Source of the DNA: Pictodentalium vernedei | Lineage: Eukaryota; Mollusca; Scaphopoda; Dentaliida; Dentaliidae | NCBI GenBank assembly: GCA_031216915.1 | Contig: CM062294.1 | Location: 162,519,455-162,583,454 of the forward strand | DNA length: 64,000 nucleotides | Reading direction: 5' to 3' | Shown here: piece after piece, positions 45,047-57,092 of the stretch | Layout: each line of letters begins with the position of its first letter | How positions within the stretch are numbered: the first letter of the stretch is position 1 | Notes under the pieces: model-generated | Databases searched by the model: none | Seen by the model: the letters and a program-made list of their open reading frames with translations, nothing else | Told to the model about the DNA's origin: nothing | Position numbers and translations under genes: made by a program

Positions 45047-46280
45047 TCTCACAGCTACATTGATACATAGATCACTATTTTCATTTATTGGTGCCCAACG
45101 CCACATCAGCAACCAAGGCTATATCGTGGCGATAAGCGACACAACCTAAAAGAAAAAAGGGTATGTCATAGGGGACATAGGACATTCTAGCACTCAGCCG
45201 AGGATGTGCCGATAGTTAATACTGTGTTACTGGTTTTCCTTCAAGATAAATCATTAAGACGTTCGATGAAGTGAAATATGTTACTCTGTCGATCTGTTAT
45301 GCTGACACAGTGTAACAGTATTTACAGTGCAGCCGCCGTGGAATGATCAAAATACACGCGTCGGGTGCTTTTCTCAATCAATAATCAATAGTTGTCCGCA
45401 AATTTTCAATGAAAGAAACCCGGGTCGTACCCTGTGCTTCATTCACTGAACATTGGATGTGGCGATTCCACTGTTTTATGCCAGAGGTTCACTGTTAATG
45501 CATGCGTGGAAGTATTCCCCATCCGTGGAATTTTACCTTTCCACGATGGCCGTACTCTACGTAATCATACGTCGTCGATGTGATGTGTTACTCATTGCGT
45601 TGATTGACTGAACACCATCTTGGCAGTTACGTTACAACGTTTTTCGCAGATATTCCGGCAATCCAGTTTTATAGAGATCAGCGGCTATGGGGTAAAGGTA
45701 TGTTTAGCAGTCCATGCACGGATTACACTCGACAAAATTTTTCTGCAGCATAGGGATGAAGAGATCAAACTTATAACTTTCAGCCCTGCGTTGGAGGAGA
45801 ATTTCCCGACATTAACCATCCAGGAAGAATGGGTTTACTTTACTGAACTCAAAGTATTTTTGTCGGTGAAGAATGATATGACGGGAGTTGGACAAGGAGG
45901 GGGCACTGTGAAAAACAGATCAATGAGTGTATCAGTTATAATTCTGTTTATTATATGCACAGCTATAAATTATCGAGAAACCGTTCAAGTTTCAAAACTC
46001 GATATCTCCCGAGTGGGAGAATTGTTGGACTTAAATTTTGATCAATCATCTCTTGTTTGACAGCAGAATGAGTTTCACATCATTGATAAATGCACGTTCC
46101 AGGCTGGGGGCGCAATTATAAATAACTGCGTCTGCAATAATTGAATGACGGTTGTACGTCAGTCATCAATGTGGTTCTCCTGTGCTTTCCCACTCATTAA
46201 ATGTTCCTTTTACGATAATTTCAACTAATTTGAGAACTTTGTGCCAAACAATATTAAAAGATTATATTCTCTTGAGGAGG
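45047..46280. other. Unassigned, with half of family F and a 146-codon frame
   Basis: 45170-45200 carries one arm of the family-F hairpin. The plus-strand frame 45620-46060 (MAVTLQRFSQIFRQSSF...) has a hydrophobic run VIILFIICTAI near residue 105 but no domain I recognise, no second copy and no splice context. I do not call it a gene. Confidence 0.25.
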
Positions 46281-46282
46281 TA

Positions 46283-46540
46283 CAGTACGTGGAGGGTGGA
46301 TTGTAACTAAATCACCCGTGTAGTGGTGTAATCACCCAAAATATCACTTTCAAATGATGTACATATGAACAGAAAACGTAAGCAATGTTTCAGCCAATGG
46401 ACCTCCGGTCTCAACCCGGAGATCCATTGGCTGGAACTTTGTTTTTGCTTGTTATGATTTGCAACAAATTTGCAATTATTGCTCGGGGTGGAATCTCCAC
46501 TCTGCGGGTGATTTAGTGATATTACACTCTCCACGTTCTG
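46283..46540 (-). mobile_element. Tc1/mariner-type MITE, family G, copy 2
   Basis: TA at 46281-46282 and 46541-46542; ends CAGTACGTGGAGGGTG and, inverted, CAGAACGTGGAGAGTG. Core TTTCAGCCAATGGACCTCCG and near-complement. The non-palindromic parts run in the opposite order to 32717-32973. Confidence 0.8.
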
Positions 46541-48648
46541 TACAATAAAAGCATCGGGGAATGTCTGGAAAATGATCAGTTTATTTGTGTTTTCATTGAT
46601 TCGCCGGTAACTCTAACGAAAATGATGCAATCTTTATCCGAAGCGCACACTTATAATAAAAATTGAAAAAGCATCAAGTATTTCCGCGTGGACACCGGCG
46701 ATTATGGTATTGGGGCACTGAATATTGTTATAACTGCACTCGCGACGAATTCACTCGTTAAACTCACGTTTCTTGCACCCACTGATGAAACAGTCGTTAA
46801 CATCTACCGACAAATAGGATAAATGTGAACAGTAGACGAGTTTGACAGGTATATCCTCAGCTCTCTCTACTACTGGATTGCTGGGAGGTGCATGGGACAC
46901 AAATCAAAACGTGTCCCACCTCCCGCCATGTTGGCTGGGGTAATTGCTGCCATAATTAGACAATGCTAAATACATATTTTTTTTTCTTGCTGGTTTTTAA
47001 TTTCCCGATGGCGCCTCGCAATCGCCTTTTTAAATGAATATACTTTATCTGCGAAAATTGATGTGTTGACAATGTGTACATTTTTCCCGGCAAAGCAAAC
47101 TGAAAATTTACAACACAATTTATTTATTATTAATAAAAAAAAAAAAGTATCGATATAGGAAAGTAGATATTCTTTTACTAGTTTTTTAGCTAGATGTTCG
47201 TTTGATGATTAATGATGTGAAAGTTATTACGCTGTGACTACAATCACATCGCAACAACCTTCACGTCATCAAAAGTCACTGATGGAAGGAGTTACCGCAA
47301 CGATTGACCCGATGCCATCTTTAATAGGGCAGTTGCTACGTTTTTTCCGAGTTCCAGAATACAGATGTATAGAGATTATTGAGTACGCTGGAGTGTCAGC
47401 CATTCCAAGGTACATAGCTGACATGCCCAAATGTAGGGGCGTAAATCCGTAGAGGGTTCCCACCTCCTACAATTCTTTGACTATTTGGACAGTAATATGG
47501 TTGACTACTATTACCCAATAATTTGCATGAACATAAACCGCCTGATAGGCATAAAACTCTCTCAGGTGGTTTGCCTGTTCGGCGATATGTGAGATAGACC
47601 ACCACCCACATGTAGGTTCGACATAATTTATTCCAAAGAGGCAGTACTTTTACAGTCTATGGGCATATCAAGTGAACATACGAGAAACGATAGTGTGAAT
47701 TGTGGAGGGTCGGGTTGATTGTAGTGTTTTTTCAGATTGTGGTTTGTGCTCACCCCCTAGTTTATTGAAGAAAAAAAGACCTTGGGGGTTTTTCAATGAA
47801 CATGAATAGGGGATCACAAAATTGGTCAAATTATTTGAGAAATAAGTCAATTTTTCTCTTCTGTTTGGCCTCAATACATCACTTATGATGTCCCCACCAT
47901 GAAACTGACTCGTTAAGAATCTCACGGGAGAGCTCTGTGAGGGGTGGAGAAATGACACGATATGACGAAAACACACGAGGTATGCTTCGACTTATGACAG
48001 TGGCAGTTTAATCAAATTCTGTTTGTTATCTATTCAATAATGTAAAATACCAGATGCATAAAAACGTTTGCGATTTCGCTGAATGTTATTAACTTGATTT
48101 TGATAATAGACTTGAGAATGTACGGGAGGACGCGCTGGTAAGTGATAGAAATGCGAATTGGAGTTTGAGTTCTTCTTTGAAATTTGTATTTGAAACTTGT
48201 TCTCCCAGCTTCAATTTCATTGGCTTCATTTTTGTTGCAATATTACAAAATTTTCCTTTCCATATATTCTGATTCCACTGTCCAACTTTAAACATGTTGA
48301 AAATTAATGTCAAGCGCGCTATGGTGTACTGTTGGGAAGGGGTGGGAAGTCCATTTCCTTCCTTTTTTAATTGCAGGTTCACAAATGTAAATGCCACGTT
48401 CCCAATTTAAAAAATAATATCTCTGATATTAACTAATGAAATAACCACACAAACTAAAGCACGTACGGAAACTCAAAATGCATTAATTGGTTTCTGCGTG
48501 CGTGAGTGCGTGCGTCCGTGCGTTTCGGACATAGAAGCAATTCCTGCGGTGAACAGGAAATTCCAATCTTGCAAAGTGATATATCGGAAAACGTCCATGC
48601 GGATGTTCCTGTTCTAACAGTATGCAATTGTATTTTACCAGTAAAACT
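46541..48648. other. Unassigned 2.1 kb with two small hairpins
   Basis: A hairpin GGGAGGTGCATGGGACAC and GTGTCCCACCTCCC lies at 46888-46924, and a looser one at about 47205-47280. Minus-strand frames 47668-47976 and 48089-48397 (102 codons each) have no recognisable domain. Confidence 0.3.
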
Positions 48649-48886
48649 TTAACCCTTCACCTAACATGAAAAGCAGACGGCACTTGCAAAAAAAATTCTT
48701 GAATAACTAATCTCTTTTCATTTTTTGGTCTCAAAAACATAGGTTATAACCCCTCGTCGTGCTCGTTCCAACAAGGGGTCATAACCTATGTTTTTGAGAC
48801 AAAAAATGAAAAAATAAAGAAAATTGATTGGTGATTTTTGAGAATAGCGCTGGTCGGTTTTGGTCGTTACGTTGGGTAAAGGGTAA
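48649..48886 (+). mobile_element. piggyBac-like MITE, family A1, shortened palindrome
   Basis: TTAA at 48649-48652; the right end GTTGGGTAAAGGGTAA has lost a base of the expected GGGTTAA. The inner tip of the palindrome is deleted (CCTCGTCGTGCTCGTTCCAA), leaving an asymmetric stem. Confidence 0.75.
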
Positions 48887-49864
48887 AAAATGTTATTCGA
48901 TAAATTTTCATTCAAAACGTGGTGTTGTCGAACTTTTATTCATTATTTCGTTTATAACCTAAATTGACGCCATGTCATTCCTTATTTTTTATCATGATAA
49001 CGGCGTTGGATTGTTTCTTCATTATTTGTTTTTAATTTCATCATGAAACGTCACGTCTACAAGCGATAGCTAAAGAAAAATGAGCAAAACATGTTACCGA
49101 ATCAAACATTTCCGTCGAGTGAATCTATTGGCGAATGATTGAAAAGTTTCAGAGCACCTAAGGCGCACAGGGGAGATGTGATATTGAAATCCCTTGCCAC
49201 CCAAATTTACCGAAGCTATTGCCAGCCGACCAGTGTGGCTTAAATCCCAAGCGCGGAAAACCCCGTGATGCACATTAACGCCGCGGACAGATGACACGAG
49301 TCCAAACGGTACATTTCTTTTCTGTCCACGGTCATTTAGATTTGACCATGTATGCCCATTTCCACCGTGCACATGTGGTAAAGGGAACGTCCAAGCTTGC
49401 TGTTCTGTAGGAAACACAGGAAAAAAATGTATAGAAGGACAAACATTTCATTTCTCAGCTTTGCTGAACCATGGGACACGCGCATTGTGCCCCGATCAAT
49501 GTATATATGCTGTAGTGGGATTTTGAAACTAAGGATTCCGTTAAACCCGGGTAGAATTCATAAGAATGCTACAGTTTTTAAGAAATTCATGAAATCTCTT
49601 ACTCTGCTCGAGATTTTGTGAAATTCCTAAAATTGTTTACTTATTTCACAAATTTCCAGAAATTATAAGAGTTGTTCAATCCTAGCATATTACCGTTTTC
49701 AGTGCATTCCTTACAGTGGGAAATTTTCTATGATGTTCCCCTTTCCTCTAAATAGAATATTCACGTGGGTACATGTTTTCAGTTGGAGTATCAACCAGTG
49801 GTCATCCTACTGATATATGTGCAGGGGAAACAGTATACACAAATCTTGGATTGACGAGATAGGT
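48887..49864. other. Stretch with no recognised feature
   Basis: A 107-codon minus-strand frame (49094-49417) has no recognised domain. No second copy. Confidence 0.3.
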
Positions 49865-50117
49865 TTAACCTTTTACCCAGCGTAACGGCCAAAATAGGTC
49901 AGCCCTGTTCTCAAAAATCGCGAATTAATTTTCATTATTTTTTTCGTTTTGTTTGTCTCAAAGACAGGTTATGGCCCTCATTGGAACGAGCTCGTCGAGC
50001 TCGTTCCATTGAGGGGTCATAACCTATGTTTTTGAGACCAAAAAAATGAAAAAAATTAGTTATTCAAGAATTTTGTTTGCAAGTGTCGTCTGCTTTTCAT
50101 GTTAGGTAAAGGGTTAA
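49865..50117 (-). mobile_element. piggyBac-like MITE, family A1
   Basis: TTAA at 49865-49868 and 50114-50117. Read on the minus strand it starts CCCTTTACCTAACATG and ends in the CCAGCGTAACGGCC side. Central palindrome with CATTGGAACGAGCTCG arms and a 1-nt loop. Confidence 0.8.
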
Positions 50118-50864
50118 ATGTTTAATTATGGTATATATTTTATTATAATACACTTGCCCAATTCTCTAAACATATATTTTGTTGATCTAGTTTGATATTT
50201 ATTTCTAACATAAATAGAGCTACCTATGTTCATTAAGTGGATAACATATTTATTTCATGAGTTACCAGCAGATGAAATATAGATTTTCGCAAGTCGTGCG
50301 TTGAAAAGTTATATTTCACTTGCTAGTCACGAAGAAAAATTATTATGGTAACCACTCAAAAACGCATAGGTATTATTTTTGTTATATGCGTTGCCTCTTC
50401 TAAATTGATATTTTCTTTTTAATCGCTAATTAATGGAAATTTATTGCTTCGAGGGCGACAATATGCCAGTTTTAAAACCATCAGTGGATAGCCAACGAGC
50501 CGCGTTCAGTGGCGAAACTAGTCATCCGCGACACAAAACAGATCCCTCGACTTTTCACTGAAAATTGTCGAGAAACGTTGATGGGTAGTAATTTAACACT
50601 ACAAATATCAACAACAATTAATTTTGTCATCGTGAAAAATCATTCTGGAAAGTTTAATGCAAGTTTGTTGATAATTTGTACGATGTGGTTCTCTGGTTGT
50701 TCTTGTAGCGAAAAATACAGCTTTTAAATAGCATGTTTACAAGGGACGCCAGTCACGGTCGTGTACGTGAGAATTGTGTTTCCTCGTCCAATTAAAAGCA
50801 CCCACAGTATAAATGAACAATTTGGAACCTTGTGAGATATAAGACCACACAAAATAAATTAACT
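50118..50864. other. AT-rich stretch with no recognised feature
   Basis: No motif or second copy recognised. Confidence 0.3.
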
Positions 50865-51180
50865 GATTCTCAGGCATTTTGTTTTTCAAATCAGTGAGGG
50901 AGGGTTTTATTGTTATTTTTTTATTTTTCTTTTACAAACAGTGTGCAAACATGGAGAGGATTTGGGCTGTCTTTTTATACACAGAAATATAGAAAGTGCA
51001 TTTTTATACAAATAAATTCATTTTTAATTTGAACAATAAAACATTCCTCTAAAACAAACTGTAGGTACTGCAGTTCAAAGGCTTCATATTGTTGAAGTAA
51101 AATTATTTAATCTATTGGGATTTGCATCGTTAAAATTGATGGGAGAGTGCCTTTTCCTATAAATTGTTAGAAGGCAAATA
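50865..51180 (+). mobile_element. Partial element with TTAACTGATTCTCAGGCA end
   Basis: The first 90 bp match 11285-11375 (GATTCTCAGGCATTTT, then GAGGGAGGGT). At 51137-51172 it has a decayed GGGAGAGTGCC hairpin like the one at 34138. The right end was not found. Confidence 0.45.
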
Positions 51181-51435
51181 TATTGGAGACGTAACTAAAT
51201 ACATATGCATCACGTTTCGGGTCTCCCCGAGTTTGTACTGATATTGAAAGACACAGGAACTGAAAGGCAATAAAATATCCAGAATCAAAACACTTTGTTA
51301 GCCTAATATATCTAATATTATTTTTAAGTGTGTGGTTCTGCGGAATGCCCGAGGCGGCTACAGTGCGTTGCACGGAGCATCAAGATTGTAAAGGACTGAG
51401 AATAAATTGTACGCAGTTAGATTGTAAAAGACAGA

Positions 51436-51499
51436 TTGACTAATCTTTTTCGGACTTTGAGGAATACTTTTTCCGCAAAACCCGAAAAAGATTAGTCAA
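51436..51499. repeat. Perfect hairpin
   Basis: TTGACTAATCTTTTTCGG and its exact complement enclose a loop of about 28 nt. Isolated; no element ends found. Confidence 0.55.
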
Positions 51500-51756
51500 C
51501 TCCCCTTTGATGGTATTATTAATATCCATATCATCCGCTTGCAATGCAATAACTGGTAGAGATCCAAATTAATTTTGGAAATCAGTACCTCGGTATCAAC
51601 AATTACTTTGTTATAATTTATTGGATTGTGCATGTTTGACACTGTCCTATAAACCGTAACAAAAGAAATCCAAGGCTACAAAATATATGTTTCTAACTAA
51701 ATTTGAGGTTCATTAAGAGAATATGAGAAGTTTATCGTGAAACCTTAAAATGGTCC

Positions 51757-51998
51757 AACAACCTAACATGAAAAGCAGACGACACTTGCAAAAAAAATTC
51801 TTAAGTAACTAACTTTTTTCATTTTTTGTCTCAAAAACATAGGTTATGACCCCTCGTTGGAACGAGCTCGTCGAGCTCGTTCCAACGAGGGGTCATAACC
51901 TATGTTTTTGAGACAAAAAATGAAAAAATAATGAAAATTAATTGGAGATTTTTGAGAATAGCGCTGGCCGGTTTTGGCCGTTACGTTGGATAAAGGGC
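51757..51998 (+). mobile_element. MITE family A1 with a perfect 51-bp palindrome
   Basis: The outer ends are decayed (AACAACCTAACATG at left, GTTGGATAAAGGGCAA at right), but the interior palindrome at 51820-51922 is flawless: 51 bp per arm, from CATTTTTTGTCTC to GAACGAGCTCG, with a single T as loop. Confidence 0.8.
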
Positions 51999-53130
51999 AA
52001 GCATTAAACCAGTCAATAACTTGCTATCTGTGCTCCAAGCAGTAATACTGAACAGGTCCTTCCAGTAAAGTTTCATCTAAGGAACCAACCAAACCTACCC
52101 TGATCTATCCACAAATGCTATTACAATTTTGGTTTATCAATGGAATGAGCTCAACGATTACGTTCCAATTACAGATAAGAAGTCTAATTATTTACCCTCT
52201 TGAAACTACAACGGCGACATACGCGGTGCAGCTGATGGCGGCATGCCGCACCTCATTCTACCAAACTGGATAAGGTGATGCAGCTTTAGACCACTTCATC
52301 TGTTCTGGTGTATACGGTTTGCCTCTATCATTACCAGGCTAAATCAAGTCTCAGGTAATGGATGGAGTTACTGCAAAGCCGAATCCAGCATATACACGTA
52401 GCTGCCTTCGTCCACGCTGGTTTTATTTTTTGGTTACTTGTCTGCACACTGATGTAAAAATATCAAAATTGAAAACTGAAAATTTTCGCATAATGCAATT
52501 ACAAATTTAACCAATTTAATTAGGAATTGAACCATGGCTCTGGAAAGACTCTCTAAAATCAAACGTAGTGCGTAATATCATTGCGCGGTGTTCAAAGTCA
52601 CATGATCAACTGTATCCATGGGATAAATCACATGATCAACTGGTATTCGTGGGAAGATAACATCACTTGAGAGTCCACTGACAATACAGTGTTCATTAAA
52701 GTAAATTTCAGTTGTGGTGTAAACATTTGTGTTTGTCAGAGCTCATCAAGCTCTGCCAAACAAGTTTGAATTTTTTAATTTCTAGGTTTTATTGTGGGAA
52801 GAAGGTACTGCCTTAAAGTTTTATATTTTACATCAGGTTGTAGAGGAATGGCATTAGTATTTATACAGGTGTTTGGTAGTGTACTTTGTTCCATGTTCCT
52901 TGTCAAAAATTTATGTACATATCGAACTTGTCATACCGGAAAGATACCATCAAAACAAAGAGTATTTCAAAATGTTTCAATGTCGAGATTTTACAGTACG
53001 ATACATCTCCATTGCATCCAGATGAAAATGACATTTTACATGCACTTCGTGGGGTCACTAATTTGAATAACATTCCATGTATGTGGCTTGGTATTTTTGA
53101 CACTCAATTAATTACGAAAAGTTGCACCGC
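51999..53130. other. Unassigned, with a hairpin at 52733-52770
   Basis: GTTTGTCAGAGCTC.TCA.GAGCTCTGCCAAAC-type palindrome at 52735-52768, related to 35765-35802. Small frames at 52794-53149 not recognised. Confidence 0.35.
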
Positions 53131-53345
53131 CCTGGGTCCAGTACTATAAAACTAGAATTATATTTTCTAGTTATGACTTTAAATGGATTGAAATCAATCA
53201 TTAGCATTTTCAAAGATGTGGTGGCAAAGTACGATATCTTTTAAAGTGATAATGATTCATTTTAGACAGTTATATTAATTGGTAGAAAATACAATTCTAG
53301 AAAATACATTTTGTAAAAGTTGTAAAGTATTGTTTTAGGTATGGC
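53131..53345 (+). mobile_element. MITE family D, copy with reduced hairpin
   Basis: Colinear with 6271-6490. Where the other copy has GGCAATTTGCC and its complement, this one has only GGTGGCAAAGTACG, so most of the palindrome is gone. Confidence 0.6.
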
Positions 53346-53914
53346 TCGAATGGTCGTCCCTTTTACAGTAGCTTCAGTCGAGTCCGAGATAGTTCGTACA
53401 TTCAACCTTCGGGGTTCTGTGCCCAACCCCGTCCCTCCGGTCTTGGACATTGTGATTGAAATAATTACATTGTTAATGTAGTTATACGTTTTGGGTCCAA
53501 ATACTCAATTCCCATTGGTCAGCTGGGTGAAAACGTCATGACCAAATGTAATTCATTTTCCAATGTATACATGTGATCGAACTTTGACTCCCATTTACGG
53601 TAGAGCGCAGTTGACAGAATGTAATTCGGGCGGTGTTTGGGCGGGTTTATAACTTTTAGCGCCTCTCGCAGTGGTCAGTGAATATAGTTTACTAATATGT
53701 AAAATAACTTGTTTTGAACATTCCAGGTTTCGTTGCGAAAGACGGCAATTTGACAAATTGGGGTCAATGCCGAAAACCGGCGCTCAGCCCAGAGTTTTGC
53801 GCTTTATCTTTTGTGTGAGGGTGGTTTTTCGCCTCGTTCGTTCGTACATGTTTTATTTCGTCTTTCTGCTTTGTTGTTTGGTAAAGGTAATTTAACAGTT
53901 ACGGAATGTAATTA
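53346..53914. other. Stretch with no recognised feature
   Basis: The 74-codon frame at 53671-53895 ends in a hydrophobic segment (YMFYFVFLLCCLV) but is not recognised. Confidence 0.3.
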
Positions 53915-53916
53915 TA

Positions 53917-54069
53917 AGAATTGAATGCAATTTTTATAATCGTTATTGGAGTATGAACGTGTGGGAATGGGTACAAATTGTATGAATCCCCTCGGGATTC
54001 ATATATAATTTGTACCCATTCCCACACGTTCATACCCCAATAAAGATTATCAAAATTGCATTCAATTCT
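53917..54069. mobile_element. Full-length hairpin MITE with TA flanks
   Basis: TA at 53915-53916 and 54070-54071; ends AGAATTGAATGCAATTTT at both sides. Almost the whole element is a stem, through GAACGTGTGGGAATGGGTAC and AAATTGTATGAATCCC, with a short loop. TA flanks suggest Tc1/mariner ancestry; only copy in the window. Confidence 0.7.
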
Positions 54070-54071
54070 TA

Positions 54072-54862
54072 AATGTATATATTGCACCTTGGGTTTAATG
54101 AGGAATTGTCATTCAAGAAAACGGGATGTGAAGAGGGTCGCAAAGGGTTAAACGGGTGTTGAGAAATTACGTTTTTCTGGAATTGTTCATTATTCATCAC
54201 AAATCCATGTCTTGTTTCAATCAACAACACTTTCTTCAAAATAAAATCATTTGTTGCTGATTGGGTTTGTTGCCACCGACTGTGAGACAAAATGAAAACC
54301 AGCTAAAATCGTGTAATATGTACTCATTACACGCGTGGTAATTTTAATTACTTATTGTGGATGTTATGCTACCAGTCATACGTATCAGTATTTGCGTTGT
54401 TAAACCGGAAAACACGTTCTAGAAGATCACATTATGTCTTTTATTCGATTTACAGGTTAATTGAACTGACGGCGAATGGCGTATTACTATATAAAAATTT
54501 AAGGTATGAACCTGTATAGCAAGGTCCGATGCATTCGTACATGTCCAATGTGGTTTTACACTTACGAAACCGAGAGAACGTACGTTCCAAAACATTAAAC
54601 AGTCTTCTTCATGTACTGCGTGACCTTGCAACAGCAAGAGATCGAACCTTTTCAGAGGTTGAGAAATAATTTATATTTCTATTGACGGAATAATAATTTT
54701 AATAACGTAATAATTAAGGTTTTTAATCATCCTCAGTTTATCCATGTGTTACTGCGTTGTCCGTGCTTAAGCCACTATGGTCTGGCCACGAACTACAAAA
54801 TAACCCTTTACTCGTAATGGTCTAAACACACTGGATTCGATGCGAGTGTTGTAAGCGAGACA
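54072..54862. other. Stretch with no recognised feature
   Basis: No motif or second copy recognised. Confidence 0.3.
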
Positions 54863-54980
54863 TAGAGAGTAATCGCTTGATTGGACTGGTTACGTGAAAT
54901 AATTCATGAGAGATGAGGGACGTTATACAAACACGAGTGTGCGAAATCGCACGAGTGTTTTATAATATAGTCCCTTGCCT
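54863..54980 (+). mobile_element. Hairpin family H, half copy
   Basis: AGAGAGTAATCGCTTGATTG through ACGTGAAATAATTCATGAGA and the loop; the right arm is missing. It is followed at 54983-55015 by a minus-strand piece of SINE tail I (CACTTTCGACAGC.AGGGTC). Confidence 0.65.
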
Positions 54981-55015
54981 CAACACTTTCGACAGCTAGG
55001 GTCGCCTCGTGTCGA

Positions 55016-55340
55016 AAAATTCAATTACCGAATGCAGTTTTGACGCAACGGTTCGTTCCGTCAGACTAATCATCCGCGATTTTATGTCCCCATTGGCATA
55101 TTGGTCTTGCTGTAATCATTATTTCGTGCTTGTTTTTAACAGTAAGGCTCAAATTTGATGCCTCACACTGCGTAGAAATTACGAACTGGGAAACAATATT
55201 TATCGTAATATGCACAACTCTTGCATTGTTTCTGCTGTGTAAACGTCTTGTGTCTGGTGTGTACGTAGTCAATTGGGTAGTGTTTCAGCCACGTAGTCAG
55301 TTGGGTAGTGCTTCAGCTTTTATTTCATAAGGTGTTAATA
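55016..55340. other. Stretch with a short direct repeat
   Basis: GTAGTCA.TTGGGTAGTG.TTC occurs twice at 55265-55315. Otherwise unassigned. Confidence 0.35.
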
Positions 55341-56033
55341 TAACAATAACATGCGTTTGGAGGGCGTTACGGTTTATTAACTGCCCGAGAGGAATAAATA
55401 ACAGCCCGAGGGTTTATTACCGGCCCGAGACGAAATCGATAACCTTTAATAGGCCAGAGGCCCTTTAGTCAGTCCTCAAGGGCTGTTAATAAACCGCGAC
55501 GCCCAACAAAATCAAGTTATTACTGGTGTTCCCACGACCGGAAGCTGGCGTCGGGCTGTTAATGAATTTTGTTTTCATTAACGTCTGTCGCACGCTTCCG
55601 GTTGTATGACGCCGTGAATTACAGAGTTTTACTGCCCATTAAACTCCATTAATATACTAAAGAACGCCCGTTAAAGTGGTAATAACAATAACATGCCTTT
55701 GGGGGAGTATTTCGGTTTATTAACGGCCGGAACGGAATGAATAACACTCCGAGAGTTTAGTAAAGACCAGAGACGAAGTAAGGGGCGTTAATAAGTCACA
55801 GGGCTGTTATTCAGTCCTTGGAGGCTGTTAATAAATCTGAACACCCGACAAAATCATGTTATTACTATTATTACCATGACTGGAAGCGGGGTGGCGGACC
55901 GTTAATGACGATTTTATTTTCATTAACGACCCGCCGCCCGCTTTCGGTTGAAATGCGCCATGAATTACTGAGTTTCACCGCCCCGTTAAACTCCCTTAAT
56001 ATACTAGAGAACGCCCGCTAAAGTTGTAATAAT
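55341..56033. repeat. Two-unit tandem repeat, each unit a double hairpin
   Basis: AACAATAACATGC.TTTGG.GG recurs at about 55342 and 55684. In each unit, GGTTTATTAAC pairs with GTTAATAAA.C about 150 bp on, and GGAAGC.GG.G.CGG plus GTTAATGA pairs with TCATTAACG and CGC.C.CTTCCGGTT. Unit period is about 342 bp; divergence is moderate. Confidence 0.75.
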
Positions 56034-56069
56034 ATTGTGTAAAGTTAATACGATCAAGCTGGAAAAGAA

Positions 56070-56484
56070 CTTGAGCCATGTGAATCTCAACTTCGATGTC
56101 GAATTGAATAAGCCAGAGGATTTCGAATCGTATCGAATTTTGTATCGAATCTCACACCTTTTTAAGTATAAAGTTTGTACCGCTCAAATATTGTATTCAA
56201 CGTTGACTCGTCTGCTTGGGCAAGTCAATAGAAAATGCGGAATATTTCGGAACGGAATCAGAATAGTTCTGGAAGCGGAACCTCCTTGAACTCTTCTCCT
56301 ATTATCAGGTCTCCTTTACAGGAGACCTGATAATAGAAGAACAGTTCACGAGGGGACCATTGGTAGGATTTTGAGAACATCTCGACAATTCAAAAATTTC
56401 TGAACCAGTTCGAATCGAATGGAATCGAATGGAATCATCGAGACGATTTGGATCGAATCTAGTTCCGAACCTTCGCAAATCCTA
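56070..56484 (+). mobile_element. hAT-like TCGAAT element (J type), complete copy
   Basis: GAAAAGAA (56062-56069) and AAAAAGAA (56485-56492) form a 7-of-8 duplication. Left CTTGAGCCATGTGAATCTC; right, inverted, TAGGATTTGCGAAGGTTC. Central palindrome ATTATCAGGTCTCCT-TTAC-AGGAGACCTGATAAT at 56300-56335. Ends resemble hAT-1 (32982), but the core differs. Confidence 0.7.
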
Positions 56485-56699
56485 AAAAAGAATTTTCACC
56501 ATAAAGCCCTTTCATGGCAGAACAGCTGCAAGGAAAGAAAGATGTCATGTTAGAACTTCAACCTAGATATAAATTGTGGTGTTCTGTTGAACTGCAGACA
56601 CTCAGGCCTTGACGATACCGTCTTGCCTCTTATCACACTTTGGATGAAATCGTGTACTCACGTGAATTTTATTATTTATTATTATTTTTTTTTAATTCA

Positions 56700-56995
56700 T
56701 TAGGGTTTAACTACACTTTCGGCAGCCTGAATCACCACGCGACAGACATTATCTCAGGTGGAGCTAAGCCGGACTATCCGGAGAGAACCACCGAACAGAG
56801 AAGACTCCCCAGCGTACTAATAGGGTTAGGATTTGTTGAAAGCAAGTGCGCCATTGACTTGCCGTACGCCTTAGTATACAGCGCCGCTGGAATTAAGTGC
56901 ATTGCTCAAGGACACAACGTGGCTAACCCTGGTCAATGATCGAACTGTTGACCTCTCGGTTTGAAGTCCGATACCGTAACCACTGAGGTACCCAT
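56700..56995 (-). mobile_element. SINE, tRNA-type head b, tail type I, diverged
   Basis: On the minus strand: A-box region GTACCTCAGTGGTTACGG, B box AGTTCGATCA, core TTGTGTCCTTGAGCAATGCA, decayed 3' body and tail. Several indels show it is old. Confidence 0.7.
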
Positions 56996-57092
56996 GCACT
57001 CATTTGAATCACAAAGAGTGGAATTTTTAAAACCAATGTGTACAACCTTTAATACTTTAGAGACTGGTATATTCATAAATTGTTGTGAAGAA

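Noticed and set aside
45620-46060. 146-codon open frame as a possible gene
   Set aside because: No recognisable domain, no copy or splice context, and the length is not remarkable for 64 kb searched in six frames.
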